64,000 bases of DNA from Venatoribacter cucullus (GCF_016132445.1 NZ_CP046056.1:620001-684000); one strand, 5' to 3'; positions 17,338-26,937 are shown, numbered from the stretch's first letter. The notes: a model not told the origin generated them from the sequence alone. Numbers and translations: made by a program.

Positions 17338-17365
17338 TATATAGGGACAAGCTGTCGCTTTTCAA
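17338..17365 (-). promoter_or_regulatory. promoter candidate for ssrA
   Basis: On the minus strand TTGAAA (17365-17360) and TATATA (17343-17338) are 16 nt apart. The predicted start would leave a leader of roughly 30 nt that RNase P would remove from the tmRNA precursor. Confidence 0.5.
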
Positions 17366-17407
17366 GTTCCCCACATAACGAAAAAGAGTTTATCACAGCC
17401 GCCGTGC

Positions 17408-17890
17408 TCAGCGCACGGAATGCTTCATGATGCGCTCTTTTTGTTTGGCCCAGTCACGGTCTTTCGCGGTGTCGCGTTTGTCGTGGCTTTGCTTGCCCTT
17501 GGCCAGGGCTATTTCGGCTTTTACGTGCACGCCTTTCCAGTACAGGGCGGTGCATACGCAGGTATAGCCTTTGGCCTGAATTTTTTGTTGCAACCGTTCC
17601 AGTTCCCGCTTGTGCAGCAGCAATTTACGCTGCCGCCGCGGTTCGCACACTGTGTGGGTAGAGGCCTGCTGCAGCGGCGTAATAAGCGCGCCGGTGAGGT
17701 AGGCTTCACCGCGGTGGAAGTCGACGTAGGAATCCAGCAGCTGCACTTTACCTTCACGCAGGGATTTAACTTCCCAGCCGGTCAGGGCAATACCAGCTTC
17801 TATCTTTTCTTCGATAAAGAAGTCGTGGCGGGCTTTTTTGTTCAGGGCAATGGTGCCGCCATTGGCCTTGGGTTTTTTCTTGGTAGTCAT
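17408..17890 (-). CDS. smpB: SsrA-binding protein SmpB
   Basis: 160 residues. SmpB binds the tRNA-like domain of tmRNA and mimics a codon-anticodon stem in the decoding centre during trans-translation. The OB-barrel core ([15 protein letters not shown]..., [14 protein letters not shown]) is standard. The C-terminal tail [20 protein letters not shown] is the conserved basic helix that enters the mRNA channel. It is adjacent to ssrA and read in the same direction. A TATACT box lies only about 12 nt before the ATG, so a short leader is possible. Confidence 0.97.
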   Translation of the reverse strand: MTTKKKPKANGGTIALNKKARHDFFIEEKIEAGIALTGWEVKSLREGKVQLLDSYVDFHRGEAYLTGALITPLQQASTHTVCEPRRQRKLLLHKRELERLQQKIQAKGYTCVCTALYWKGVHVKAEIALAKGKQSHDKRDTAKDRDWAKQKERIMKHSVR

Positions 17891-18042
17891 GGGCGCGAGT
17901 ATAACTGAGGGTTATCTGAAAAGGCAGGGGGGCCTGTTGTGACAAGGATGGCAGGTATCCTGAGCCACTCTGGCGGTGGTTTAAAGTTGAGCAAGGCGGG
18001 TAAATCCACGACAATAGCCGCTTTTGCGCGATCGGAAACACT

Positions 18043-19518
18043 ATGAGTACTGGCGAAGCGGGTGTACACGGTATTTGGCGGGGACGCTGGACCTTTATTC
18101 TGGCAGCCACCGGTTCGGCGGTGGGGTTGGGGAATATCTGGAAGTTTCCCTACATTACCGGTGAAAACGGTGGTGGTGCTTTTGTCCTGATGTATCTGTT
18201 ATGCATTCTGGTGGCGGGCATTCCGGTGATGATGGCTGAGATTATGATGGGCCGTAAAGGCCGTCGCAGCCCGATCCATACGATGCAAAACCTGACTCAT
18301 GAATTTAAAGCGCCTAAGGCCTTTATTGGCATCGGCTGGATGGGGGCGGCTGCCGGCTTCTTTATTCTGTCGTTTTACAGTGTGATTGCGGGCTGGACGC
18401 TGGCGTACGCTGGCAAGATGGCGGCCGGGGTGTTTACCGGGGCTGGCCCCGAGGTGGCAACGGCCAGTTTTGCGGCATTGCTCGCCTCGCCCTGGGCCTT
18501 AATGGCACTGCATACTCTGTTTTTGTTGCTGACTGGCAGCATTATTGCGTTGGGCGTTAACCGCGGCCTGGAAAATGGTGTGCAAATGCTGATGCCTGCT
18601 TTGTTTGTAATGCTGATTCTGCTGTTCGGTTATGCGCTGACTACGCCGGGGTTTACTCAGGGCTGGAATTTTATGTTCAGCTTTGAGCCGGAAAAAATTA
18701 CCGGTACCAGTTTTGTCGTGGCGCTGGGGCATGCGTTTTTTACCCTCAGTATCGGTATGGGCGCGATCATGGCCTATGGGGCTTATATGCCGAAAAAAGC
18801 CTCGCTGGGTAAAACCGTACTGGCGGTGGCCTTGCTGGATACGCTGGTGGCCCTGATTGCTGGCCTGATTATTTTCCCCATTGTCTTTTCCAATGGTCTT
18901 GAGCCGGGTGCCGGTCCGGGGCTGATTTTCCAGACCTTGCCGATTGCCTTCGGCTCTCTGCCTGCCGGCAATCTGATCGGTGCGGTGTTCTTTGTACTGG
19001 TATTGGTGGCGGCCTGGACTTCGGCTATTTCCATTGCTGAGCCGGCGGTGGCCTGGGCGGTTGAAAAAGGCTTTTCACGGATTCAGGCGACCGTTGCTGT
19101 CTGTGGTCTGGCCTGGCTGATCGGTATTGGTACGGTGCTGTCTTTTAATGTCATCAGCGACAAGCAGGTGTTTGTGCAGGTGAAAACGCTGGATAGTCAG
19201 GGTGAGGTGCTGCATTCAGAGCTGCACTGGTACGCTGACGTTGCTGCACTGAAAGCATCCTTACCGGTACAGGAAGAGCGCACTTATCAGGTTGAAGGTA
19301 AAACCTTTTTCGGGATGCTGGATTTCCTTACCTCCAACATCATGATGCCACTGGGCGGAATGCTGATTGCCTTGTTTGCCGGTTGGTTTATGACCCGTAA
19401 GAGTGTGGCGGATGAATCGCGGCTGCAGCCTTCCTGGTTGCTCAGCTTATGGCGTTTTATGTTGCGTGTTGTTTCACCACTGGCCATTTTCTATATTTTC
19501 ATCAGTGGCTTGCTGTAA
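18043..19518 (+). CDS. sodium-dependent transporter, NSS (LeuT-like) family
   Basis: 491 residues with about twelve hydrophobic segments. TM1 carries the hallmark GSAVGLGNIWKFPYI, whose unwound part holds the Na+ and substrate sites, and TM6 includes AFFTLSIGMGAIMAYG. Unlike short bacterial members, it has a hydrophilic insert of roughly 45 residues (SDKQVFVQVKTL...EERTYQVEG) late in the protein before the final two helices. Members import amino acids or related solutes with sodium, consistent with a marine host. The substrate cannot be assigned. It is divergent from smpB and 12 nt upstream of ratA. Confidence 0.88.
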   Translation: MSTGEAGVHGIWRGRWTFILAATGSAVGLGNIWKFPYITGENGGGAFVLMYLLCILVAGIPVMMAEIMMGRKGRRSPIHTMQNLTHEFKAPKAFIGIGWMGAAAGFFILSFYSVIAGWTLAYAGKMAAGVFTGAGPEVATASFAALLASPWALMALHTLFLLLTGSIIALGVNRGLENGVQMLMPALFVMLILLFGYALTTPGFTQGWNFMFSFEPEKITGTSFVVALGHAFFTLSIGMGAIMAYGAYMPKKASLGKTVLAVALLDTLVALIAGLIIFPIVFSNGLEPGAGPGLIFQTLPIAFGSLPAGNLIGAVFFVLVLVAAWTSAISIAEPAVAWAVEKGFSRIQATVAVCGLAWLIGIGTVLSFNVISDKQVFVQVKTLDSQGEVLHSELHWYADVAALKASLPVQEERTYQVEGKTFFGMLDFLTSNIMMPLGGMLIALFAGWFMTRKSVADESRLQPSWLLSLWRFMLRVVSPLAIFYIFISGLL

Positions 19519-19530
19519 GGGGAGACACTT

Positions 19531-19962
19531 ATGACCAGCATCAGCCGCAGTGCTCTGGTGATGTATTCTGCCAGCCAGATGTTTGATCTGGTGAATGATG
19601 TGCGCCGTTATCCGGAATTTCTGGATGGCTGCTCGGCGACCGAGGTGCTGGCCGAGGGTGACGATTTTATCGAGGCCACGCTGACCATTGCCAAAGCCGG
19701 GGTGAATCAGAGTTTCAGCACTCACAATACGCTGCTGCGGCCAGAGCGGATGGAAATGCGGTTGCTGAACGGGCCGTTCAGTCGCTTTTCCGGTATCTGG
19801 ACCTTTCAGGCACTGTCTGACACTGCCTGCAAAGTGACGCTGGAGATGGAGTTTGAAATGAGTAACCGTCTGGCTGGGGCGGCGATGGGGATGGTCTTCA
19901 AGCAGATCGCCAATATGATGGTGGATGCATTTGTAAAACGGGCGAAGCAGATTTATGGCTGA
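19531..19962 (+). CDS. ratA: RatA / Coq10-like START-domain protein
   Basis: 143 residues forming a START-like lipid-binding fold: SALVMYSASQMFDLVNDVRRYPEFL at the N-terminus and a C-terminal amphipathic helix. Homologues are called RatA (reported in E. coli to block 70S assembly) or polyketide cyclase/Coq10, where they bind ubiquinone. The toxin label is therefore not secure, and a quinone-related role is equally likely. A strong AGGGGAG site precedes the ATG. The gene overlaps rnfH by 8 nt, the usual pairing, and is next to smpB-ssrA as in E. coli. Confidence 0.88.
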   Translation: MTSISRSALVMYSASQMFDLVNDVRRYPEFLDGCSATEVLAEGDDFIEATLTIAKAGVNQSFSTHNTLLRPERMEMRLLNGPFSRFSGIWTFQALSDTACKVTLEMEFEMSNRLAGAAMGMVFKQIANMMVDAFVKRAKQIYG

Positions 19963-20254
19963 AATGATCAGCGTTGAAGTGGCCTACGCGCTGCCACACA
20001 AACAGAAAATTCTGAGTCTGGAAGTCGAGGACGGTACGACCTTGCTGGATGCGGTTAAGCAATCCGGTATTGAGGCGGAGTTTCCGGAGCTGGATTTGCA
20101 GGAAGCTAAGTTTGGTGTGTTTGGTAAAGCGACGCGCACACCGGAAACCGATGTGCTGAAAGCAGGCGACCGGGTAGAAATCTACCGGCCGTTGCTGATT
20201 GATCCGAAGCAGGCACGGGCCAACCGCGCTGCCAAAGCCGCGAAAGACAGCTGA
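19955..20254 (+). CDS. rnfH: RnfH-family ubiquitin-fold protein (RatB)
   Basis: 99 residues with a beta-grasp fold: ISVEVAYALPHKQKILSLEVEDGTTLLDAVKQSGI, then GDRVEIYRPLLIDPKQARANRA. The phrase EIYRPLL.DPK is diagnostic of the UPF0125/RnfH family. The function is not established; it is named for association with rnf clusters and, in E. coli, pairs with RatA. The start overlaps the ratA end by 8 nt, indicating coupling. A second ATG at 19964 would shorten it by three residues. Confidence 0.88.
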   Translation: MAEMISVEVAYALPHKQKILSLEVEDGTTLLDAVKQSGIEAEFPELDLQEAKFGVFGKATRTPETDVLKAGDRVEIYRPLLIDPKQARANRAAKAAKDS

Positions 20255-20273
20255 CCGGTTGCGGTGCCGGACC

Positions 20274-20696
20274 TCAGAGGTCTTCCGGTACAGTATTGGG
20301 TGACGCCTGCTCCCGTGGCAGGCTGTCGAGCTGGTCTTCTTCCTGAATCTCTTTGGCCGGCAGGGTGCCGGTGTAATGGGTGAATCGCCCCGCGTTATCA
20401 AAGAACAGGCTGATGCGGTAATTCTGAGTAATTGTGTCGCGTTCTTCCAGGGTGTACAGGTAATCCCAGCGACGGGTTTCATAAGGATTGCGTAATACCG
20501 GGTTGCCCATTACAAAAATAACCTGACGCTCGGTCATGCCGGGCTGCAGCTTATCGAGCATGTCCTGGGTAACAATGTTGCCCTGTTGCACATTGAGCTT
20601 GAAAACGCCGGGGAACACGCAGCCGGAAAGTGTTGCAAATCCGAGTAAAGAAGTCAGAATTAGGCTTCGCGTGAGCAAGGTGGTTCGCGTTTTCAA
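20274..20696 (-). CDS. bamE: outer-membrane assembly lipoprotein BamE
   Basis: BamE (SmpA/OmlA) is a lipoprotein subunit of the BAM complex that inserts outer-membrane proteins. The open frame runs back into the fur start, but a TTG at 20696 gives a proper lipoprotein signal with LSGC at residues 24-27, so that start is used (140 residues). Family motifs follow: FPGVFKLNVQQGNIVTQ, LQPGMTERQVIFVMGNP and RRWDYLYTL. The acidic C-terminal tail after residue 110 is variable. It is divergent from fur, the arrangement seen in Pseudomonas. Confidence 0.92.
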   Translation of the reverse strand: MKTRTTLLTRSLILTSLLGFATLSGCVFPGVFKLNVQQGNIVTQDMLDKLQPGMTERQVIFVMGNPVLRNPYETRRWDYLYTLEERDTITQNYRISLFFDNAGRFTHYTGTLPAKEIQEEDQLDSLPREQASPNTVPEDL

Positions 20697-20722
20697 GGTG
20701 TTGTCCGCCGTGTTCCGGTAAG

Positions 20723-20750
20723 TTGCATTGCAATTTTGACCGGCGATAAT
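20723..20750 (+). promoter_or_regulatory. fur promoter region
   Basis: TTGCAT (20723-20728) and GATAAT (20745-20750) are 16 nt apart, 42 nt before the fur ATG. A second GATAAT at 20755-20760 gives direct GATAAT repeats, the half-site unit of Fur boxes, so autoregulation is conceivable but not shown. Confidence 0.45.
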
Positions 20751-20791
20751 ACCCGATAATTCAAACAGCTGCGAAATAATCGAGGAAAGCA

Positions 20792-21199
20792 ATGTCCGAC
20801 CAAAACGTGGAATTGCGTAAAGCCGGTCTTAAAGTCACCCTGCCGCGGGTAAAGATTCTGAGCATTCTGGAAAGTAACCCGGATGCTCACCTGAGTGCAG
20901 AAGATGTCTACAAATCGCTGATTGAAGCGGGTGAAGATGTCGGCCTGGCTACCGTTTATCGCGTGCTGACTCAGTTTGAAAGTGCTGGTCTGGTGGCACG
21001 GCATAACTTTGACGGCGGTCATTCGGTTTTTGAGCTGGATCGTGGCGACCATCATGACCATATGGTTGATGTGGAAGACGGTAATGTTATCGAATTCACC
21101 AACGAACAGATCGAACGCCTGCAGCACCAGATTGCTGAAGAACATGGCTTCGAGTTGGTTGAACACAGCCTGGTGCTGTACGTCCGTAAAAAGAAATAA
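20792..21199 (+). CDS. fur: ferric uptake regulator Fur
   Basis: 135 residues. Fur represses iron-uptake genes when bound to Fe2+. The winged-helix domain (LKVTLPRVKILSILE, ATVYRVLTQFESAGLV) precedes the dimerisation domain with the metal ligands in HHDHMV and E/H residues downstream. The usual CxxC after HHDHL is absent (VDVEDG), as in Pseudomonas Fur, so no structural zinc-thiolate site is expected. The C-terminus LVEHSLVLYVRKKK is typical. It is divergent from bamE and is followed by a GC-rich hairpin. Confidence 0.97.
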   Translation: MSDQNVELRKAGLKVTLPRVKILSILESNPDAHLSAEDVYKSLIEAGEDVGLATVYRVLTQFESAGLVARHNFDGGHSVFELDRGDHHDHMVDVEDGNVIEFTNEQIERLQHQIAEEHGFELVEHSLVLYVRKKK

Positions 21200-21205
21200 C
21201 GTTTT

Positions 21206-21240
21206 CCGGCACGGGTTGTTTACCCCGGTGCCGGTCTTTC
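21206..21240 (+). terminator. weak terminator after fur
   Basis: CCGGCAC pairs with GTGCCGG (21206-21212 / 21228-21234), followed by TCTTTC rather than a clean T run. It lies between convergent fur and recN. Confidence 0.5.
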
Positions 21241-21283
21241 AATAGCGGCGCTGCTCCATCAGTGCCAGCATTGAGCCCCGTCG

Positions 21284-22957
21284 TTATTGCGCCAGTGCCA
21301 GCATTTCCTCGGCATGTGCCAGAGTCTGGCGGGTAATATCCACGCCGCCCAGCATCCGGGCCACTTCTTCCGCCCGCTGTTTTTTGTTCAGCTCACGCAA
21401 TTGTGTATGGGTGGCCTGATCACCGCTGATTTTACTCACCTGATAATGCTGGTGTGCCTGCGCCGCGACCTGCGGCTGGTGGGTTACACAGAGTACCTGG
21501 CTCTGACTGCCCAGCTTGCGCAATAAACGACCCACCCGTTCGGCGGTGCCGCCGCCGATGCCGACATCCACTTCGTCAAAGATCAGACAGGGCGTGTTGC
21601 TGACTGCTGCCGTGACCACCTGAATGGCCAGGCTGATGCGCGCCAGTTCACCACCGGAAGCGACTTTGGCCAGCGGCCCGCCGGGCATGCCCGGGTTGGT
21701 CTGCACAAAGAAGCTGATCTGGTCGATGCCGTGGCGGCTGCCCTGCCCGGCGTTGCCGGCTTCTACCCGGGTGGTAAAGCGGGCCCGGCCCAGTGCCAGT
21801 GCTTCAAAATGAGACTCCACTTCCTGATCCAGTTTTGCCGCTGCCTGCTGGCGGGCGCTGCTGAGAACCGTGGCCAGCTGTTGGTATTCGGCCGCCAGCT
21901 GCTGGCATTGTTGTGCCAGCTCATCCAGATCCTCATCGCTCAGGCTCAGCTCCGCCAGAGCCTGTTCCTGCTCTTGCCAGTAAGCGTGGAGCTGCTGCGG
22001 TTGTATCTGGTGTTTGCGCGCCAGGCTGTAGAGTTCGCTGAGGCGGTTATCGACCTGTTGCAGGCGATGCGGATTGATATCGACCTGGTCCAGATAGCGC
22101 TGCAGTGAATGGCTGGCTTCTTCCAGCTGAATATGGGCCTGGCGCAGTAAATCGCGCGCTTCGTTCAGCAGCGGGTGCTGGTCATCGATATCGTCAAGAC
22201 GTTGTAATGCCTGATAAGCCAGCTGGGCGGCGGCGCTTTCGCCGCTGTCATCACCACTGCAGGACGTCAGCGCCGTCTGGCCGTTCAGCAGCATACTTTC
22301 GGCATTGGCCAGGCGCTTCTGTTCGGCTTCGAGTTCATCCAGTTCGGTGGCGCCGGGGCCAATTTCCCGTAATTCCTCTACCTGGTAGGTCAGCAGCTGA
22401 CGCTGGGCTTTGGTTTCACTGCTTTCTTCCTGCAGTTTGTGCAGACGCTTTTCCAGCTGTTGCCACTCTGACCATACCAGCGCCACTTCGCTGGCCGGCA
22501 GTTGCAGGCCGGCGTAGGCATCCAGCAGCTGGCGCGGGGTGTCTTTCTGCAGCAGGTGCTGATGGGCGTGCTGAGAGTGGATATCGACCAGCAGCTGGCC
22601 CAGTTCTTTCAGGTCGGTAGCGGAAGCCGGGCGGCCATTGATGTAGCCGCGGGAGCGGCCTTCATCGGTGATGACCCGGCGCAACATAATGCTGTCTTCA
22701 TCGGCGGGCAGATCACGTTGCTGCAGCCACAGGCGTGCCTGTTCGTTGCTGCTGAAGGTGGCGGCAATCTCGGCTTTGTCGCCGCCATGGCGGATGCAGT
22801 CTGCATCGGCACGGTTACCCAGGGCCAGCCCCAGGGCATCCAGCAGAATGGATTTACCAGCCCCGGTTTCGCCGGTAATGACCGACATGCCGGGTTGCAG
22901 TTCCAGTTCCAGGTGGTCGACCAGGGCAAACTGATGGATGGACAGATGAGACAGCAT
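21284..22957 (-). CDS. recN: DNA repair protein RecN
   Basis: 557 residues, SMC-like architecture: N-terminal Walker A GETGAGKS (29-36), a long coiled coil (about 150-370, many Leu/Gln/Glu heptads), then the C-terminal ABC signature (ASGGELARISLA), Walker B (LIFDEVDVGIGG) and the H-loop (VTHQPQVAAQAH). RecN tethers broken DNA ends during recombinational repair. Its ATG is preceded by GGAG and by a promoter overlapped by LexA-type sites, so it should be an SOS gene. It is convergent with fur. Confidence 0.97.
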   Translation of the reverse strand: MLSHLSIHQFALVDHLELELQPGMSVITGETGAGKSILLDALGLALGNRADADCIRHGGDKAEIAATFSSNEQARLWLQQRDLPADEDSIMLRRVITDEGRSRGYINGRPASATDLKELGQLLVDIHSQHAHQHLLQKDTPRQLLDAYAGLQLPASEVALVWSEWQQLEKRLHKLQEESSETKAQRQLLTYQVEELREIGPGATELDELEAEQKRLANAESMLLNGQTALTSCSGDDSGESAAAQLAYQALQRLDDIDDQHPLLNEARDLLRQAHIQLEEASHSLQRYLDQVDINPHRLQQVDNRLSELYSLARKHQIQPQQLHAYWQEQEQALAELSLSDEDLDELAQQCQQLAAEYQQLATVLSSARQQAAAKLDQEVESHFEALALGRARFTTRVEAGNAGQGSRHGIDQISFFVQTNPGMPGGPLAKVASGGELARISLAIQVVTAAVSNTPCLIFDEVDVGIGGGTAERVGRLLRKLGSQSQVLCVTHQPQVAAQAHQHYQVSKISGDQATHTQLRELNKKQRAEEVARMLGGVDITRQTLAHAEEMLALAQ

Positions 22958-22971
22958 GATGTGCTCCGTAT

Positions 22972-23018
22972 CTGAATGGATATACAGTGTTTTTATATAC
23001 AGTATCTACTTCTGTCAA
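22972..23018 (-). promoter_or_regulatory. recN promoter with two LexA (SOS) boxes
   Basis: The -35 TTGACA lies at 23018-23013 and an AT-rich -10 (TATAAA/ATAAAA) near 22991-22997. One site, CTGTATATCCATTCAG (22987-22972), fits CTG-N10-CAG perfectly. A second, CTGTATATAAAAACAC (23002-22987), overlaps the -10 and misses one base of the consensus. Tandem boxes over the promoter predict tight LexA repression. Confidence 0.8.
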
Positions 23019-23049
23019 GCATGGCGTTGTCCGCCACGCAAAAACAGCC

Positions 23050-23077
23050 CTTGAATCCTGTGCGGGCTGCCCCATAT
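23050..23077 (+). promoter_or_regulatory. sigma-32 heat-shock promoter for grpE
   Basis: CTTGAA (23050-23055), a 14-nt spacer, and CCCCATAT (23070-23077) match the RpoH consensus closely. It lies about 40 nt before the grpE ATG and probably drives grpE-dnaK-dnaJ. Confidence 0.85.
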
Positions 23078-23117
23078 AGGTTGCAGCTTTTATGACTGCT
23101 ATTGAGGAAAACAACCG

Positions 23118-23687
23118 ATGTCTGACGAACACAAGGTACAGGAAGAACTGGAAACCCAGAATGGCGCTGCTGCCGGAACTGAAGAGACGGTTGCCGGTGC
23201 TGCAGAGGATAACGCTCTGGAACTGGCGCAGCAGGAAGTTGCGGATCTGAAAGAACAGATGCTGCGCCTGCAGGCGGAAATGCAGAATGTGCGTCGTCGT
23301 GCTGAAGCCGACGTTGAAAAAGCCCACAAATTCGGGGTGGAGAAATTTGCCAACGAGATGCTGGCCGTAGTTGACAACCTGGAGCGAGCCCTGGCGGCCT
23401 GTACCGCCGAAGACGACGCCACTATAGCCATCCGTGACGGTGTTGACCTGACCTTAACCGGTATGCGGTCGGCGCTGGCTAAATTCCGGGTCGAAACCGT
23501 TGACCCTCTGAATGAGCCGTTTAATCCCGACCTGCATCAGGCCATGACCATGGTGGAGTCGCCGGATGCGGCTCCGAATACCGTACTGGCGGTAATGCAA
23601 AAAGGTTACACCATCGCTGGTCGTCTGTTGCGTCCGGCTATGGTGGTGGTCAGCAAGGGTGCGGCCAAAATTGACGAAAAGGCCTGA
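23118..23687 (+). CDS. grpE: nucleotide exchange factor GrpE
   Basis: 189 residues. GrpE releases ADP from DnaK. The acidic, Ala/Glu-rich N-terminus (1-35) leads into the long dimeric coiled coil (LAQQEVADLKEQMLRLQAEMQNVRRR) and the C-terminal beta domain with the conserved FNPDLHQAM...NTVLAVMQKGY.IAGRLLRPAMV. It is divergent from recN, has a sigma-32 promoter upstream, and lies 135 nt before dnaK. Confidence 0.97.
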   Translation: MSDEHKVQEELETQNGAAAGTEETVAGAAEDNALELAQQEVADLKEQMLRLQAEMQNVRRRAEADVEKAHKFGVEKFANEMLAVVDNLERALAACTAEDDATIAIRDGVDLTLTGMRSALAKFRVETVDPLNEPFNPDLHQAMTMVESPDAAPNTVLAVMQKGYTIAGRLLRPAMVVVSKGAAKIDEKA

Positions 23688-23707
23688 TTTTTTTGTGTGT
23701 TACCGGC

Positions 23708-23736
23708 CTTGAAACTGATCGGGCCGGACTTATATA
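23708..23736 (+). promoter_or_regulatory. possible heat-shock-type promoter before dnaK
   Basis: CTTGAAA (23708-23714) is followed after 14 nt by CTTATATA. The -35 is good for RpoH; the -10 departs from CCCCAT. The CTTGAAA also lies within the hairpin CCGGCC...GGGCCGG (23703-23727), so an internal attenuator is an alternative reading. Confidence 0.35.
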
Positions 23737-23822
23737 TCAGGCAACAACGAAACAAGCGGTTTTTAACAAATAACCAGTTTTAATGTTCATGCAGCTGTGC
23801 TGCCAGAATGAGGAATTTACAA

Positions 23823-25733
23823 ATGGGTAAAATTATTGGTATCGACCTGGGCACCACCAACTCCTGTGTGGCTATCCTGGATGGGGATAAAACCCGTGTT
23901 ATTGAAAACGCTGAAGGCGATCGCACCACACCGTCCATCATTGCTTACACTGATGACGAAGTGCTGGTGGGTCAGTCTGCCAAGCGTCAGGCTGTCACCA
24001 ACCCGAACAACACTCTGTTTGCGGTTAAGCGCCTGATTGGCCGTAAGTTCACCGATGATGTGGTGCAGAAAGATATTTCCATGGTGCCTTACAAAATTGT
24101 GAAGGCCGATAACGGTGATGCCTGGATTGAAGTAAAAGGTGAGAAATACGCACCGCCGCAGATTTCTGCCGAAATCCTGAAAAAAATGAAGAAAACCGCC
24201 GAAGATTATCTGGGCGAAAAAGTCACCGAGGCGGTGATTACCGTACCGGCTTACTTCAACGATTCTCAGCGTCAGGCCACCAAAGATGCCGGTAAAATTG
24301 CCGGTCTGGAAGTGAAGCGCATTATTAACGAGCCGACTGCTGCTGCGCTGGCCTACGGTATTGATAAAGAAGTGGGCGACCGTACCATCGCGGTATATGA
24401 CCTGGGTGGTGGTACCTTCGATATTTCCATTATCGAAGTGGCTGACGTCGACGGCGAAAAACAGTTTGAAGTTCTGGCCACTAATGGTGACACCTTCCTC
24501 GGTGGTGAAGACTTTGACCTGCGCTTAATTGAGTATTTAGCGGCTGAATTCAAGAAAGACAGTGGCATCGATCTGCACAACGATCCGCTGGCCCTGCAGC
24601 GTCTGAAAGAAGCGGCGGAAAAAGCCAAAGTAGAGCTGTCCTCGAGCCAGCAGACTGACGTGAATCTGCCATATATCACCGCTGATGCCACTGGTCCGAA
24701 GCACCTGAACGTAAAAGTAACCCGCGCCAAGCTGGAATCACTGGTGGAAGAGCTGGTTGAGCGTTCACTGGAGCCGTGCCGTATTGCGCTGAAAGATTCC
24801 GGCCTGAGCATCTCTGAAGTGGATGAAGTGATTCTGGTTGGCGGTCAAACCCGTATGCCGCTGGTACAGAAGCGCGTGGCGGATTTCTTCGGCAAAGAGC
24901 CGCGTAAAGACGTTAACCCGGATGAAGCCGTGGCCGTGGGTGCTGCGGTTCAGGGTGCGGTACTGTCCGGTGATGTGAAAGACGTACTGCTGCTGGACGT
25001 AACTCCGCTGACTTTGGGCATTGAAACCATGGGTGGCGTAGCGACGCCGGTGATTGAAAAGAACACCACCATTCCGACCAAAAAGTCGCAGGTGTTCTCA
25101 ACCGCTGATGACAACCAGACAGCCGTAACCATTCACGTGGTACAGGGTGAGCGTAAGCAGGCGGCGCAGAACAAGTCACTGGGTCGTTTTGACCTGGCCG
25201 ATATTCCGCCGGCACCGCGCGGTATGCCGCAGATCGAAGTCACCTTTGACATCGATGCCAACGGTATTCTGAACGTCAGCGCGAAAGACAAAGCCACTGG
25301 CAAAGAGCAGTCCATCGTCATCAAGGCCTCTTCCGGTTTGAGCGATGAAGAAATCGAGAAAATGGTGCGTGACGCTGAGGCCAACGCCGATGCCGACCGT
25401 CAGTTTGAAGAACTGGTGCAGGCTCGTAATACTGCCGATGGCCTGGTACACGCCACCAAGAAGACTCTGGAAGACGCTAAAGACAAGGTGACCGATGACG
25501 AAAAAACCGCCATCGAGAAAGCCATTGCCGATCTGGAAGCTGTACTGAAAGGCACCGATAAAGACGAAATCGAAGCCAAAACCAAGGCCCTGACCGAAGC
25601 TTCCAGCTCACTGGCGCAGCGCCTGTACAGCGAACAGGCACAGGCTCAGCAGGCAGGTGGTGAGGCCCAGTCTGGCAACAACCAGGATGACGATGTCGTG
25701 GATGCCGAGTTTGAGGAAGTAAAAGACAAGTAA
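23823..25733 (+). CDS. dnaK: chaperone DnaK (Hsp70)
   Basis: 636 residues from [15 protein letters not shown] at 23823; an in-frame ATG 15 nt earlier is rejected because the family always begins at MGK. The nucleotide-binding domain shows [21 protein letters not shown] and LVGGQTRMP. The substrate domain includes [11 protein letters not shown], and a helical lid follows. The C-terminus ends in the acidic [15 protein letters not shown] that binds co-chaperones. DnaK refolds proteins in an ATP cycle with DnaJ and GrpE encoded on either side. Codon bias is strong. Confidence 0.98.
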   Translation: MGKIIGIDLGTTNSCVAILDGDKTRVIENAEGDRTTPSIIAYTDDEVLVGQSAKRQAVTNPNNTLFAVKRLIGRKFTDDVVQKDISMVPYKIVKADNGDAWIEVKGEKYAPPQISAEILKKMKKTAEDYLGEKVTEAVITVPAYFNDSQRQATKDAGKIAGLEVKRIINEPTAAALAYGIDKEVGDRTIAVYDLGGGTFDISIIEVADVDGEKQFEVLATNGDTFLGGEDFDLRLIEYLAAEFKKDSGIDLHNDPLALQRLKEAAEKAKVELSSSQQTDVNLPYITADATGPKHLNVKVTRAKLESLVEELVERSLEPCRIALKDSGLSISEVDEVILVGGQTRMPLVQKRVADFFGKEPRKDVNPDEAVAVGAAVQGAVLSGDVKDVLLLDVTPLTLGIETMGGVATPVIEKNTTIPTKKSQVFSTADDNQTAVTIHVVQGERKQAAQNKSLGRFDLADIPPAPRGMPQIEVTFDIDANGILNVSAKDKATGKEQSIVIKASSGLSDEEIEKMVRDAEANADADRQFEELVQARNTADGLVHATKKTLEDAKDKVTDDEKTAIEKAIADLEAVLKGTDKDEIEAKTKALTEASSSLAQRLYSEQAQAQQAGGEAQSGNNQDDDVVDAEFEEVKDK

Positions 25734-25759
25734 GGGCTGCGAACGGCAGTAATTACTTC

Positions 25760-25785
25760 ACGCGGCACCCAGGTGCCGCGTTTTA
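25760..25785 (+). terminator. hairpin between dnaK and dnaJ (partial terminator)
   Basis: ACGCGGCACC and GTGCCGCGT form a strong stem with a 3-nt loop, then TTTTAC. The short T tract suggests partial termination or mRNA 3'-end protection, giving less dnaJ than dnaK. Confidence 0.6.
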
Positions 25786-25812
25786 CTTTCCATCGATTGC
25801 GACAGGTGAAGT

Positions 25813-26937
25813 ATGTCAAAACGAGATTATTACGAAATTCTGGGTGTCAGTAAGGATGCCGATGCGGCCACGCTGAAAAAGGCCTACCGCAAACTGGCGA
25901 TGAAATACCACCCGGACCGCAATCCGGATGACAAAGACGCCGACGCCAAATTCAAAGAGGCCACCGAGGCCTACGAAGTGCTGGGCGATGCGCAGAAACG
26001 CCAGATGTATGATCAGTATGGTCATGCCGGTGTCGATGGGCAGGCGGGTGGCGGCTACGGCGGTGGTGCCGGTGGCAGCTTCAGCGATATTTTCGGTGAT
26101 GTGTTCGGTGATATTTTCGGCGGCGGTGGCCGGGGTGGTTCACGGGGTGGTCCGCAGCGCGGTTCTGACCTGCGCTACACCATGGAGCTGACGCTGGAAG
26201 AAGCGGTACGTGGGGTGGAAAAGAAAATCCGCATCCCGACCCTGACGGCCTGTACTACCTGCGACGGCACCGGTGCCAAACCGGGTACCAAACCGAAAAC
26301 CTGTACCACCTGTCATGGGCAGGGGCAGATCCGCATGCAGCAGGGCTTCTTTGCTGTACAGCAAACCTGTCCGAGCTGTCGTGGTCAGGGCACCATTATT
26401 GAAGACCCGTGCAGCAGCTGTCATGGCCGTGGCGTGAAAGAAGAAACCAAAACGCTGTCGGTGAAAATCCCGGCGGGTGTGGATACTGGTGATCGGATTC
26501 GTCTGGCGGGCGAAGGTGAGGCCGGCGCGATGGGAGGCCCGGCCGGTGATCTGTACGTACAGGTCAGTGTGCGCGAGCACAACCTGTTCCACCGCGATGG
26601 CCGTAACCTGTATTGCGATGTGCCCATCAGTATCGTTGATGCCGCACTGGGCGGTGAGCTGGAAGTGCCGACCCTGGATGGCCGGGTGAAACTGAAGATT
26701 CCGGCGGAAACCCAAAGCGGCAAGCTGTTCCGCCTGCGTGGCAAAGGGGTAACCCCGGTGCGCGGTGGTCCGGCTGGCGATCTGTTGTGCCGGGTACAGG
26801 TGGAAACACCAGTGAACCTGAGCAGCGAGCAGAAAGAACTGCTGATGAAATTCCAGGCGTCGTTAACCGGTGAAAAGCATTCACCGCAGAAGAAAAGCTG
26901 GTTTGAAGGTGTGAAGAAATTCTTTGAGGAAATCTGA
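25813..26937 (+). CDS. dnaJ: co-chaperone DnaJ (Hsp40, type I)
   Basis: 374 residues with all type I parts: J domain 1-70 with HPD at 33-35; a Gly/Phe region ([26 protein letters not shown]); a zinc region with four CxxCxGxG repeats ([32 protein letters not shown]); and C-terminal substrate domains. DnaJ delivers clients to DnaK and stimulates its ATPase. It is 79 nt downstream of dnaK, and a GC hairpin without T tract (26958-26979) follows. Confidence 0.98.
   Translation: MSKRDYYEILGVSKDADAATLKKAYRKLAMKYHPDRNPDDKDADAKFKEATEAYEVLGDAQKRQMYDQYGHAGVDGQAGGGYGGGAGGSFSDIFGDVFGDIFGGGGRGGSRGGPQRGSDLRYTMELTLEEAVRGVEKKIRIPTLTACTTCDGTGAKPGTKPKTCTTCHGQGQIRMQQGFFAVQQTCPSCRGQGTIIEDPCSSCHGRGVKEETKTLSVKIPAGVDTGDRIRLAGEGEAGAMGGPAGDLYVQVSVREHNLFHRDGRNLYCDVPISIVDAALGGELEVPTLDGRVKLKIPAETQSGKLFRLRGKGVTPVRGGPAGDLLCRVQVETPVNLSSEQKELLMKFQASLTGEKHSPQKKSWFEGVKKFFEEI

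Noticed and set aside
19531-20254. ratA-rnfH as a true toxin-antitoxin system
   Set aside because: The toxin label comes from one E. coli study; the fold and conservation fit quinone/lipid binding equally well, so no TA claim is made.
20745-20760. Fur box at the fur promoter
   Set aside because: Two direct GATAAT units are present, but the inverted ATTATC unit needed for a full box is missing; kept only as a remark.
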